Shown: positions 7,007 to 13,563, numbered from the stretch's first letter. The stretch is 13,563 nucleotides of DNA from Clostridium sp. (GCA_018372555.1 JAHAIU010000069.1:1-13563); one strand, 5' to 3'. The notes: generated by a model not told the origin, from the letters alone. Program-made: numbers and translations.

Positions 7007-7050
7007 CTCAGAAGTTGTAAGAATTTAGATTTATTCTTACAGCTGCTGAG
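7007..7050. terminator. Bidirectional terminator between convergent genes
   Basis: Arms of 17 bases (7007-7023 and 7034-7050) pair except for one A/G mismatch and one U.G wobble. AATAAA on the left and TTTATT on the right extend the stem and supply T-rich tails on both strands. It separates the ligA-side operon from the minus-strand ATPase gene, whose stop codon lies at 7059-7061. Confidence 0.85.
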
Positions 7051-7058
7051 TTTATTTT

Positions 7059-8141
7059 CTATATATATTTTTCTAGTTTTTGAATTACCTCATTATAAAT
7101 ACTATCTAATATAGTAAAATCTAATGTTTTTATATAATGGCTTTCTAAGTCATCGTGTATTCTATGGGCTTCTGATATTAAGAAGAGTGCCTTATTAATT
7201 AACTCCTCAAAATGATTCATATCATATTCAACTTCAGATTTATTACTTAAGAGTATAGATGAATTGCAGAAGTCTTCTATATTATAAGTCTTTCCTTTAA
7301 ATGAACTCTTGCTAATTTCATTTTCTGTAACAATTGAAGTAGATATTTCAGGTATTAAAATATGCTCTATTCTATCTGGATTGAAAGGGTCATGTAGGTA
7401 TTCAACGAAGTAGCCCTTTTTTTGAGCAAGACTTCCTAATTCTTTTAGGATTTTACTTTTGCTAAAGCCAGGACCTCCTTTTAAGATAAAGGTATTAGTA
7501 GATTCAGAAACTAAGTCTTCTGCAAAGGTGATAATGCCATCAGGTGTAAATGCTGATGCAAATAAGTGTCTTTCATCACCGAACCCAGATTTTTGCTTAA
7601 TAAAAACTTCTTCTTTAAGACTTTCACATATAGTAATAAATTTACTGTAATCTAAAGCTTTAGAATTTAGCTTACTCCAATCTTCATGAATAGGCTTTGC
7701 TGCTGCAAGGAATTTATAAGCCCTCTGGAAGTTATTACTTATTTCTTTATAGATATTAATTAAACCTTTTTTATTTAAAGAAAGAACATCATTATTTAAG
7801 GCAATCCCTAAATTTATAATTTCATCTACAGCACCAGGATAAATAGGATCAATCATATGAGGTGATGTACCATCTAATAGTGCTATTTTAAGATCAGGAA
7901 CTACTACTCCATCTAAAGAATTACTGTCAGAAGAACAATGATGATATTCTACAGAGTAACCTTTATCTAAAAAGTGAGCACCAACTTTTTTCATTAAATG
8001 AGACTTGCCAGTACCAGGACCTCCTTTTAAACATAAAACTCTATTAGCAGTCTCTTTATTAATAATGTAACTGTAAAATGAATGAAAGCCCCTATAAGTA
8101 TTTCCACCTAGGAATAGATGTCTTTCTTTTTTTTGTGTCAA
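7059..8141 (-). CDS. Tandem P-loop ATPase, PRK06851-like, function unknown
   Basis: This 360-aa cytoplasmic protein is made of two homologous halves. Each begins RHLF, continues to a P-loop segment, then KGY-x-VEY-x-H, and ends with an H-x-x-I-H-[ED]-D-type helix (PIHEDW at 150-155; HRIHDDL at 326-332). Half one has an intact Walker A, GGPGTGKS (40-47), and the motif LLDGTSPHMIDP (88-99). Half two has GGPGFSKS (222-229), in which the Gly before Lys is Ser, and lacks the DGTSPH segment. It resembles the uncharacterised PRK06851 family of Firmicute nucleotide-binding proteins; no reaction is known to me. The reading frame extends 15 codons further upstream, but AGGAG (complement of 8150-8154) sits 8 bases before the TTG at 8141, giving MTQKKERHLF, so that start is preferred. 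It stands alone, convergent with the ligA unit and divergent from the transporter operon. Confidence 0.85.
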   Translation of the reverse strand: MTQKKERHLFLGGNTYRGFHSFYSYIINKETANRVLCLKGGPGTGKSHLMKKVGAHFLDKGYSVEYHHCSSDSNSLDGVVVPDLKIALLDGTSPHMIDPIYPGAVDEIINLGIALNNDVLSLNKKGLINIYKEISNNFQRAYKFLAAAKPIHEDWSKLNSKALDYSKFITICESLKEEVFIKQKSGFGDERHLFASAFTPDGIITFAEDLVSESTNTFILKGGPGFSKSKILKELGSLAQKKGYFVEYLHDPFNPDRIEHILIPEISTSIVTENEISKSSFKGKTYNIEDFCNSSILLSNKSEVEYDMNHFEELINKALFLISEAHRIHDDLESHYIKTLDFTILDSIYNEVIQKLEKYI

Positions 8142-8390
8142 AAATATCACTCCTAAATATTGATTTAAATAAATTTCTAATAGCAATATATGTATTTTGA
8201 AAAAATTTGGAACTTAAAGTTATAGGGAATGATAAAAGTATTAATTAGTTCTTTTTTATAATAATGCATAAAGTTGGATAAAATATTAATAAAATAAGAA
8301 TGTATAAAATTTCGACAATCTAATAACAAAAATCAATGAGAAGGATACGTATATAAAGAAAGTAAGGACTTTAAGAAGTATGAATTTACA

Positions 8391-8425
8391 TGAATTTACA
8401 TTGGAGTTTGTGCATAAAAATATAA
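8391..8425. promoter_or_regulatory. Upstream pair of ARG-box-like sites
   Basis: TGAATTTACATT (8391-8402) and TGCATAAAAATATAA (8411-8425) each resemble half or all of the ARG-box consensus TGAATWWWWATTCA, and start 20 bp apart. They lie about 60-90 bp upstream of the transporter promoter, as auxiliary ArgR sites often do. They are weaker matches than the promoter-proximal pair. Confidence 0.35.
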
Positions 8426-8482
8426 TATTTTAATAAAAAAATTATAATTATAAACTTTTTTCAAATATTTTATAAAAAAGTA

Positions 8483-8512
8483 TTGCATAAAAATTAATTT
8501 GTGGTGTATAAT
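8483..8512 (+). promoter_or_regulatory. Promoter of the amino-acid ABC transporter operon
   Basis: TTGCAT (8483-8488), an 18-bp spacer and a perfect TATAAT (8507-8512) predict a start near 8519. The leader is then about 37 bases and ends in AAGGGGG (8540-8546). Confidence 0.6.
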
Positions 8513-8519
8513 TATGCTA
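8484..8519. promoter_or_regulatory. Promoter-overlapping pair of ARG-box-like operators
   Basis: TGCATAAAAATTAAT (8484-8498) matches the B. subtilis-type box TGAATAAAAATTCAA closely, and TGTATAATTATGCTA (8505-8519) matches TGAATWWWWATTCAN at 11 of 14 positions. Their starts are 21 bp apart, the two-helical-turn spacing typical of paired 18-bp ARG boxes with a 3-bp gap. They cover the -35, the -10 and the predicted start, a layout suited to repression by ArgR/AhrC with arginine. Confidence 0.5.
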
Positions 8520-8555
8520 TCGCAAAGGACAGTAGAAATAAGGGGGATTTTTAAT

Positions 8556-9377
8556 ATGAAAAAAGGAATGTTAAAAAAGATATTTGCTATAGCTACAATT
8601 GGAGTAATGAGTTTAGGGTTAATCAGTTGTGGTAAGAAATATGTAGACAAGCTATCACAAATAAAAGAAAATGGGAAATTAGTAGTTGGATTAAGTGCCG
8701 ATTATGCACCATATGAATTCCATATTATAAATGAAGAAGGAAAAGATGAAATAGTTGGATTCGATGTTGATATAGCTAAAGAAATAGCTAAAGATATGGG
8801 AGTTGAATTAGAAATTCAAGATATGGATTTTGACTCTTTAGTTGCTGGAGTTTCAGCAGGTAAAATAGATTTAGCAATTTCAGGTATGACTCCTGATGAG
8901 GAAAGAAAGAAATCAGTTGATTTCTCAGATATATATTATGTTGCAGAACATGGCTTTTTAGTTAAAGCTGAAAATAAGGACAAGTATAAGACTTTTGAAG
9001 ATTTAAAAGGACAAAAAGTAGGAGCTCAAATGGGAGCTATTCAAGCTGATATAGCTGAAGAAAACATACCAGAAGTTGATCTTCAATTATTATCAAATGT
9101 TAATGACTTAGTATTAAGCTTAAAAACTGGAAAGATTGAAGCTTTAGTAGTTGAATTACCAGTTGCTGAAATGATAGTTAAGAACAATCCAGAATTAGTA
9201 GTTGGAGGAGAAAAGGCAAAAGATACTGAAGGTGGTTCAGCAATAGCAATGCAAAAAGAACAACAAGCATTATTAGATTCAGTAAATGGAACAATTAAGA
9301 AAATTAAAGATGAAAAATTATTAGATCAATTTATTGTAGATGCTAATGCATTAGCAGAAAAGCAAACTGAAAATTAA
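8556..9377 (+). CDS. Polar amino-acid ABC transporter, substrate-binding lipoprotein (family 3)
   Basis: This 273-aa lipoprotein captures an amino acid outside the cell and delivers it to the permease encoded next. A charged N-terminus (MKKGMLKK), a hydrophobic core and lipobox LISC give predicted lipidation at Cys25. The mature protein is a bacterial extracellular solute-binding protein family 3: KLVVGLSADYAPYEF, then GFDVDIAKEIA, then ISGMTPDEERKKSVDFSDIYY. The Arg there is the expected carboxylate ligand, and the acidic residue in ALVVELPVAE the expected amino-group ligand. Motifs fit the arginine/lysine/histidine/glutamine group; arginine is inferred from the operator upstream, not from the pocket. 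Start 8556 follows AAGGGGG (8540-8546). A longer in-frame reading from 8499 would add residues ahead of a complete signal peptide and lies partly upstream of the predicted transcription start, so it is rejected. Confidence 0.93.
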   Translation: MKKGMLKKIFAIATIGVMSLGLISCGKKYVDKLSQIKENGKLVVGLSADYAPYEFHIINEEGKDEIVGFDVDIAKEIAKDMGVELEIQDMDFDSLVAGVSAGKIDLAISGMTPDEERKKSVDFSDIYYVAEHGFLVKAENKDKYKTFEDLKGQKVGAQMGAIQADIAEENIPEVDLQLLSNVNDLVLSLKTGKIEALVVELPVAEMIVKNNPELVVGGEKAKDTEGGSAIAMQKEQQALLDSVNGTIKKIKDEKLLDQFIVDANALAEKQTEN

Positions 9378-9392
9378 AAAATAATATTTTGA

Positions 9393-9417
9393 ACTAACTC
9401 AGGTCTTCTGAGTTAGT
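9393..9417 (+). terminator. Intercistronic hairpin, partial terminator or mRNA stabiliser
   Basis: ACTAACTCAG (9393-9402) and CTGAGTTAGT (9408-9417) form a perfect 10-bp stem with loop GTCTT. The tail is CCTTAATTTTTAA, a poor T-run, so leakage into the permease genes is expected. Such hairpins after a binding-protein gene commonly raise its expression relative to the membrane components. Confidence 0.7.
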
Positions 9418-9479
9418 CCTTAATTTTTAAATAAGTTTGATTTATTAATTTTTTACATTATAGATAAGGGGTGTAGGCT

Positions 9480-10160
9480 TTGACTTTAGATTTTAGTTTT
9501 TTATCTGAATATATGCCATATTTTTTTGATGGTGTTAAATGGACATTATTAATTTCATTAATCAGTGTAATCTGTGGAGTTCTTATTGGATCTATTTTAA
9601 CTTTTATGAAAAGATCTAAGTTTACAATATTTAAGATTAATCCATTAAAAGTAATAGCAACTATTTATATTGAAATAATAAGAGGAACACCAATGCTTCT
9701 TCAAATTATGATAGTTTATTATGCTTTTGATGAATTACTTGGAATAAACATGCAACCACTTCCGGCCGGTATTATAGCAGTTTCTTTAAATTCAGCAGCT
9801 TATGTTTCTGAAATAATAAGAGCTGGTATAGATGCTGTTGATAAGGGACAATATGAAGCAGCTAGAAGTTTAGGTATGAGTCAGTTTATGGCTATGAAGC
9901 TTATAATAATGCCACAAGCAATTAGTAATATATTACCTGCAATAGGTAATGAATTTGTTACTATAATCAAGGAATCTTCAATGGCATCTGTAATTGGTGT
10001 TGGTGAAATTATGTATGCAGCTAAAGTTATTAGAGGAAAGACTTTCAGAGGATTTGAACCTTTAATAGTTGCAGCAGTATTCTATTTTGTAATTACATTT
10101 ACACTTGGAAGACTTATGAATTACATCGAAAGGAGAATGAAGGCCGGTGATAAACGTTAA
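9480..10160 (+). CDS. Polar amino-acid ABC transporter, permease
   Basis: This 226-aa inner-membrane subunit belongs to the His/Glu/Gln/Arg/opine permease family and probably works as a homodimer, since no second permease gene is present. Hydrophobic segments lie at about 20-42, 57-83, 94-115, 158-182 and 192-214. The EAA loop that docks on the ATPase is clear: EAARSLGMSQFMAMKLIIMPQA (from Glu126, with Gly132 and Pro145). EIIRGTPMLLQI is also typical. The start is TTG, with AAGGGG (9466-9471) 8 bases upstream, and MTLDFSFLSEYMPYFFDG matches the usual N-terminus of these permeases. It lies 102 bp after the binding-protein gene, across the hairpin, and its last 14 bases overlap the ATPase gene. 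Confidence 0.93.
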   Translation: MTLDFSFLSEYMPYFFDGVKWTLLISLISVICGVLIGSILTFMKRSKFTIFKINPLKVIATIYIEIIRGTPMLLQIMIVYYAFDELLGINMQPLPAGIIAVSLNSAAYVSEIIRAGIDAVDKGQYEAARSLGMSQFMAMKLIIMPQAISNILPAIGNEFVTIIKESSMASVIGVGEIMYAAKVIRGKTFRGFEPLIVAAVFYFVITFTLGRLMNYIERRMKAGDKR

Positions 10161-10869
10161 GAATTTACATAAATATTTTGGCAGTAATGAAGTATTAAAA
10201 GGAATAAATGAAAATATTAAAAAAGGTGAAGTTGTAGTTGTTATTGGACCTTCAGGCTCAGGAAAAAGTACTTTTTTAAGATGTTTAAATTTATTAGAAG
10301 TACCTACAGATGGAGAAATAATTTTTGAAGATAAAAATATAACAGATAAAGACACTAATATTAATGAAATAAGAGAAAAGATGGGGATGGTATTTCAACA
10401 ATTTAACTTATTCCCACATAAGACAGTTTTAAGTAACCTAACTATTGCACCTATAAATGTAAAAAATAAATCTAAGGCAGAAGCAGAAGAAAAGGCAAGG
10501 GATTTATTAAAAAAAGTAGGATTATTAGATAAAGCAGATGCATATCCAGCATCTTTATCAGGTGGACAAAAGCAAAGAATTGCAATTGCAAGGGCTTTAG
10601 CAATGGAACCAGATGTTATGCTTTTTGACGAGCCTACTTCAGCATTAGATCCAGAAATGGTTGGAGAAGTTTTAAATGTTATGAAGGATCTTGCAAAAGA
10701 AGGAATGACTATGGTAGTAGTTACTCATGAAATGGGCTTTGCAAGAGAAGTTGGAGATAGAATATTATTTATGGATGGCGGAAATATAGTAGAACAAGGA
10801 ACTCCTGAAGAAATATTCGATAATCCTAAAAATCCAAGAACACAGGACTTTTTGTCTAAAGTACTTTAG
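10147..10869 (+). CDS. Polar amino-acid ABC transporter, ATP-binding subunit (GlnQ/ArtP/HisP type)
   Basis: This 240-aa cytoplasmic ATPase powers uptake through the permease encoded just upstream. Every ABC motif is intact: Walker A GPSGSGKST (34-42), Q-loop MVFQQFNLFPH, signature LSGGQ (137-141), Walker B VMLFDEP (Asp161-Glu162), D-loop SALDPE and switch His194 in VVTHEMGFARE. Length and order are standard. The start is GTG at 10147, inside the permease gene in another frame, giving a 14-base overlap and strong translational coupling. AGGAG (10131-10135) is 11 bases upstream. The run ends SKVL and a terminator follows about 37 bases later, so this is the last gene of a three-gene operon. Confidence 0.95.
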   Translation: MINVKNLHKYFGSNEVLKGINENIKKGEVVVVIGPSGSGKSTFLRCLNLLEVPTDGEIIFEDKNITDKDTNINEIREKMGMVFQQFNLFPHKTVLSNLTIAPINVKNKSKAEAEEKARDLLKKVGLLDKADAYPASLSGGQKQRIAIARALAMEPDVMLFDEPTSALDPEMVGEVLNVMKDLAKEGMTMVVVTHEMGFAREVGDRILFMDGGNIVEQGTPEEIFDNPKNPRTQDFLSKVL

Positions 10870-10905
10870 TGGAATTAAAAATTAAAGAATGAAAAAATGG
10901 TGGAT

Positions 10906-10931
10906 AAAACTCAGCTTAGGCTGAGTTTTTT
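10906..10931 (+). terminator. Terminator of the amino-acid transporter operon
   Basis: Stem CTCAGC (10910-10915) / GCTGAG (10920-10925), loop TTAG, preceded by AAAA and followed by TTTTTT. It ends the transporter operon. Confidence 0.88.
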
Positions 10932-11276
10932 ACTTTTGGTTGTTATTGGAGATTTATCAGCACTTATGGACATAATAGGTACGTCTGTATTCTTCTTAGA
11001 AATTAATCTTTGCTGAATTTAATTTTTAATTATTAATTGTTAACTGTTAATAGATAATTGATAAGGTTACTCTGGTTCTAATAATTTTAAATGAAAATAA
11101 AATATTATATATGTTTCAATAAATAATCTACATATTAAGTAATTACTTCATATTTAGTGAAAAATAGTTTTCGAAGTAGATTACATAAATTGAAAGCATA
11201 TATAGTTTAATTATTATATAAGTTGTTTGTGTAATTGCCTAACTAAAATATTTTGAGTATAAAATATACTGAATAA
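10932..11276. other. Gap between the transporter operon and the Sel1 gene
   Basis: No gene is supported. A perfect 12-bp palindrome, AAGTAATTACTT (11137-11148), lies between 8-bp inverted arms TAATCTAC (11124-11131) and GTAGATTA (11176-11183), a possible regulator site some 60-130 bp upstream of the Sel1-gene promoter. The stretch at about 11018-11060 is rich in TTAATT words. Confidence 0.45.
11235..11263 (+). promoter_or_regulatory. Probable promoter of the Sel1-repeat gene
   Basis: TTGCCT (11235-11240), a 17-bp spacer and TATAAA (11258-11263) predict a start near 11270 and a leader of about 60 bases ending in AAGGGGGC (11317-11324). Confidence 0.5.
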
Positions 11277-11331
11277 AATGCAAAAACTTTATTACAACTT
11301 ATATAATAAGAAATTTAAGGGGGCAATAGTT

Positions 11332-13254
11332 ATGAATTACAGTTATGATTTTTTATTACTAGAATTTAAGGATGTCTATTATATTATAAATAAAGTGTTT
11401 GAAGAGGAAGAAATAAGGTTAGTTAATTCAAATTTAATTAAGTTTATAAAAGAGATAATTATTAAGGCTCACTTAAATAATAAAATTTTCTATAATAGTG
11501 AAAATTCCTTTAACAAAAACCTGGAGATTTTATATAAGAGAAATATAATTCCATATGATTTAATGAGGTATATATCTAGTTATATTGAAGATTTATATTA
11601 TTATAAGAAAATACTTACTGTTAAGGTTAAGGATACAGAGGATTATAGAGAAAAGATAATTAATGAAGATATAGTTTATAATGCCTGTGTTTGGCTTGCA
11701 GTAAGCTCTGGAGAAGAGGATTATTCTTTATTTGTTAATAACTTAAATGAAGATGAAAAGATTGTTTTTAATAAATATCTAAATAATATTGAAAGTGATT
11801 TTAAACATTCTACTGCTTACGAAGATGAAGAGGAAGTTGAAGAAGATATTGATGAAGAGGATATTGAAAGTAGGGAATCAAAGGAAAGGCTTAACTTTTT
11901 AGGATTTGATGATATAGATGATAATTCCTTAGAAAATGAATTTGAGGATGAAGACATAACATCTGAAGAATACTTATTAACAGGTGAATTATATTATTTA
12001 GGGAAAAATGTGGATAAAGATTATTATAAGGCTAAGGAGTATTTTGAAAAAGCAGCTAAGGAAGGTAATGAGCATGCTGAAAGTTATTTAGGATTATTCT
12101 ATGAAAAAGGCTATGGTGGAGAAAAAAATATTGAAAAGGCATTGTATTGGTATAAAAAAGCTGCGCTTAAGGGAAATATTTTTTCACAGTATTCTTTAGG
12201 ATTTATTTATTATGAAGGTAAAGAAGTAGAGAAAAATAGTCAATATTCTTTTAAGTGGTATAGTGAAGCCGCTGAAAGTGGATTTGCTCCTGCCCAATAT
12301 GCATTATCATATCTTTACAAGAATGGGGAAGGATGCGAAAAGAGTAATTTTAAAGCGTACTATTGGCTAGAAGAGTCAGCTGATAATGATTTTGAAGATT
12401 CTTTTTATATCTTAGGACAATCTTATTTAGAAGGGAAAGAAATAGAATTAGATTATAATAAGGCTTTTCATTACTTCTCTAAGGGAGCCTCTAAAAAAGA
12501 TAAAAACTCTTTAGAAGGCCTTGGGGATATGTATTACTTTGGATTATATACAAAAGAAGATAAGAAGAAGGCTTTTGAATACTATAATGAAAGTATAGCT
12601 GAGGGGAATATTGGATTATATTATAAGTTAGGTAACTTATATGAAGAAAGTAATGATATAAAAATGGCTTTAATGAATTATTATAAGGGCTGTGCAAATG
12701 GTGATTTAAAATCAGTACAAAGGCTTGGAATTATGTATTATTACGGGGAAGGGGTACAAGAAGATAGAGATAAGGGTTTTGAATACTTAGGTATAGCAGC
12801 AGATAGTGAAGATCCGCATAGCTTGTATTTAATAGGAAAGGTTTATTTAGAAGAAGGTAGAGAAGAAGATAAGGATGAGGAGAAGGAAGAAGGAATAGAA
12901 TATTTAAGGAAAGCATATAAAAAGGGATCAGTTTATGCAGCTGAAGCTTTGGCAAATGAGGGGATAAAGAGCTTTTTAAATAATGAATATTATAAGGAAT
13001 TAGATATTTTATCTTATGTAAATAAAATTTTAGATGGAAACCTTATTTCAGGTTATTATTATTATGCATTGCTATTCCACTATGGCATAGGAGTTGAAGT
13101 AAATGATGAAACAGCTTTTATTAATTTAGTTCAAGGAGCAAAAAAGGGTCATAAAGAAGCTATGGAAAAGTTAGTTGAATGGTACACAGAAGGTATTTTT
13201 GTAAATAAAGATATGACTTTAGCTGATAAATGGGCTAGGAAGCTTTTTGAGTAA
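11332..13254 (+). CDS. Sel1-like repeat protein with acidic linker, function unknown
   Basis: This 640-aa protein has no signal peptide or membrane helix and is presumably cytoplasmic. Residues 1-150 are a helical, Tyr/Ile-rich region with no confident family; the pattern of helices around RNIIPYDLMRYI loosely recalls DUF4145/HEPN-type domains, which is only a guess. A strongly acidic linker follows (about 163-210, EDEEEVEEDIDEED and FEDEDIT). From about 212 to the end run roughly 12 Sel1-like alpha-alpha repeats of 33-39 residues, of the form LG-x-x-Y-x-x-G ... A-x-x-W/Y-Y-x-x-A-A-x-x-G, for example LGLFYEKGYGG with ALYWYKKAALKGN. Such solenoids act as protein-binding scaffolds. ATG 11332 has AAGGGGG 8 bases upstream; an earlier in-frame ATG at 11278 lacks a site and lies almost on the predicted transcription start. 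It appears monocistronic; no clear terminator is seen after it. Confidence 0.85.
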   Translation: MNYSYDFLLLEFKDVYYIINKVFEEEEIRLVNSNLIKFIKEIIIKAHLNNKIFYNSENSFNKNLEILYKRNIIPYDLMRYISSYIEDLYYYKKILTVKVKDTEDYREKIINEDIVYNACVWLAVSSGEEDYSLFVNNLNEDEKIVFNKYLNNIESDFKHSTAYEDEEEVEEDIDEEDIESRESKERLNFLGFDDIDDNSLENEFEDEDITSEEYLLTGELYYLGKNVDKDYYKAKEYFEKAAKEGNEHAESYLGLFYEKGYGGEKNIEKALYWYKKAALKGNIFSQYSLGFIYYEGKEVEKNSQYSFKWYSEAAESGFAPAQYALSYLYKNGEGCEKSNFKAYYWLEESADNDFEDSFYILGQSYLEGKEIELDYNKAFHYFSKGASKKDKNSLEGLGDMYYFGLYTKEDKKKAFEYYNESIAEGNIGLYYKLGNLYEESNDIKMALMNYYKGCANGDLKSVQRLGIMYYYGEGVQEDRDKGFEYLGIAADSEDPHSLYLIGKVYLEEGREEDKDEEKEEGIEYLRKAYKKGSVYAAEALANEGIKSFLNNEYYKELDILSYVNKILDGNLISGYYYYALLFHYGIGVEVNDETAFINLVQGAKKGHKEAMEKLVEWYTEGIFVNKDMTLADKWARKLFE

Positions 13255-13339
13255 AATACTTCTCTATTTTCTTTATAAAAAGATTATTAAGAATTTATTA
13301 TATATTACAAGTTTCATGTAAATTTACGGAATTGGTGGG

Positions 13340-13345
13340 TATAAT
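13340..13345 (+). promoter_or_regulatory. Possible -10 element of the last gene
   Basis: TATAAT, about 32 bases before the ATG at 13378. The -35 region is weak, but a 10-bp palindrome, GTAAATTTAC (13318-13327), occupies it and could bind a regulator or activator. Confidence 0.35.
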
Positions 13346-13377
13346 TTGATTATAAAGTAACAAAAGGAGTGAAAACT

Positions 13378-13563
13378 ATGATTAAAATATTTAGAAGTTT
13401 TACATTCTGGTTTTTTATTGCAAGTATAGCAGTAATTATAATCAATATAACAGGTAATGATGATAAAATATATTGCTAATTGGATTAAACCCTATATTAA
13501 ATTTTGCTGTTTATACAGAACCATTTAGAAGTATTGCATGGAATGATGGACCTAATATTTTCA
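13378..13563 (+). pseudogene. Small membrane-protein gene, apparently frameshifted, runs off the window
   Basis: AAAAGGAG (13362-13369) sits 8 bases before ATG 13378. The frame opens MIKIFRSFTFWFFIASIAVI, a basic start and a membrane helix, then reaches NITGNDDK and stops at 13477-13479 after only 33 residues. In the -1 frame, from an A4 tract at 13465-13468, the reading continues ILLIGLNPILNFAVY then TEPFRSIAWNDG to the window edge, with no stop and a plausible second helix. The frame before that point is closed by stops, so the two halves look like one gene that lost one A from an A5 tract. Alternatives are a sequencing error, a phase-variable tract, or two small overlapping genes, the second using a TTG start with no good binding site. 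I do not recognise the family. Confidence 0.55.

Larger units (their letters stand above)
8142..8555. other. Divergent control region between the ATPase and transporter genes
   Basis: About 400 bp of very AT-rich DNA serves both directions. The right part holds the transporter promoter and ARG-box-like sites listed separately. A perfect 10-base tandem duplication, TGAATTTACA, occurs at 8381-8390 and 8391-8400. For the minus-strand gene I can identify the ribosome binding site (8150-8154) but not a convincing -35/-10 pair. No riboswitch or leader peptide is recognised. Confidence 0.5.

Noticed and set aside
7459..7650. Plus-strand frame inside the minus-strand ATPase gene
   Set aside because: Antisense shadow of a conserved protein; no binding site or family resemblance.
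8499..8555. N-terminal extension of the binding lipoprotein
   Set aside because: It would precede a complete lipoprotein signal peptide, includes the -10 element, and the AAGGGGG site points to the ATG at 8556.
8396..8650. Minus-strand frame across the transporter promoter and signal peptide
   Set aside because: It runs through the promoter and operators and into the lipoprotein gene; its composition is just AT-rich translation.
10062..10355. Minus-strand frame over the permease-ATPase junction
   Set aside because: It lies antisense to two conserved genes and has no start signals.
12491..12955. Two Leu/Tyr-rich minus-strand frames inside the Sel1 gene
   Set aside because: Their composition is the complement of Glu/Lys/Tyr-rich repeat codons; not genes.
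11332..13254. Periodic sequence that could be taken for a DNA repeat array
   Set aside because: The periodicity is at protein level (Sel1 repeats) with divergent nucleotide sequence; there are no exact repeats or spacers, so it is not a CRISPR or minisatellite.

Overview
The window looks like chromosomal DNA from a low-GC, anaerobic, spore-forming Firmicute of the Clostridium sensu stricto group. The evidence is strongly A/T-biased codon use and intergenic DNA, AGGAG/AGGGGG ribosome binding sites, frequent GTG and TTG starts, TTGNNN-TATAAT promoters, and a pcrA-ligA neighbourhood with protein sequences of clostridial type. The species cannot be fixed from sequence reading alone. There are no rRNA or tRNA genes, insertion sequences, phage genes or CRISPR arrays. 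Most of the window is core or housekeeping DNA.

Layout. Bases 2-361 hold the 3' end of a lytic transglycosylase (SLT domain) gene. A GC-rich-loop palindrome and a terminator follow. rsuA, a 16S rRNA pseudouridine synthase, occupies 611-1327. The 738-bp gap after it contains a good candidate for a free-standing small RNA (about 1434-1522) with its own promoter and terminator and two C-rich loops. pcrA (2066-4297) and ligA (4643-6634) encode a DNA-repair helicase and an NAD-dependent ligase; a repeat- and palindrome-rich spacer separates them. A small three-helix membrane protein (6640-6927) is translationally coupled to ligA. A bidirectional terminator separates it from a convergent minus-strand gene (7059-8141) for a tandem P-loop ATPase whose second P-loop is degenerate.

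A polar amino-acid ABC transporter operon follows: binding lipoprotein (8556-9377), permease (9480-10160) and ATPase (10147-10869). Its promoter is overlaid by two ARG-box-like sites 21 bp apart, with further similar sites upstream, so it is probably an ArgR-controlled arginine or basic amino-acid uptake system. An intercistronic hairpin after the binding-protein gene probably lets that gene be expressed in excess over the membrane components.

The window ends with a 640-aa cytoplasmic Sel1-repeat protein (11332-13254) of unknown role and the start of a small membrane-protein gene (13378 onward), which appears to carry a -1 frameshift at an A4 tract.

The most interesting items are the C-rich-loop small RNA candidate, the ArgR-type operator array, the GC-rich-loop palindrome at 369-445, the divergent active-site motifs in LigA, and the frameshift at the right edge. 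I did not find convincing evidence of a wholly new multi-gene system.
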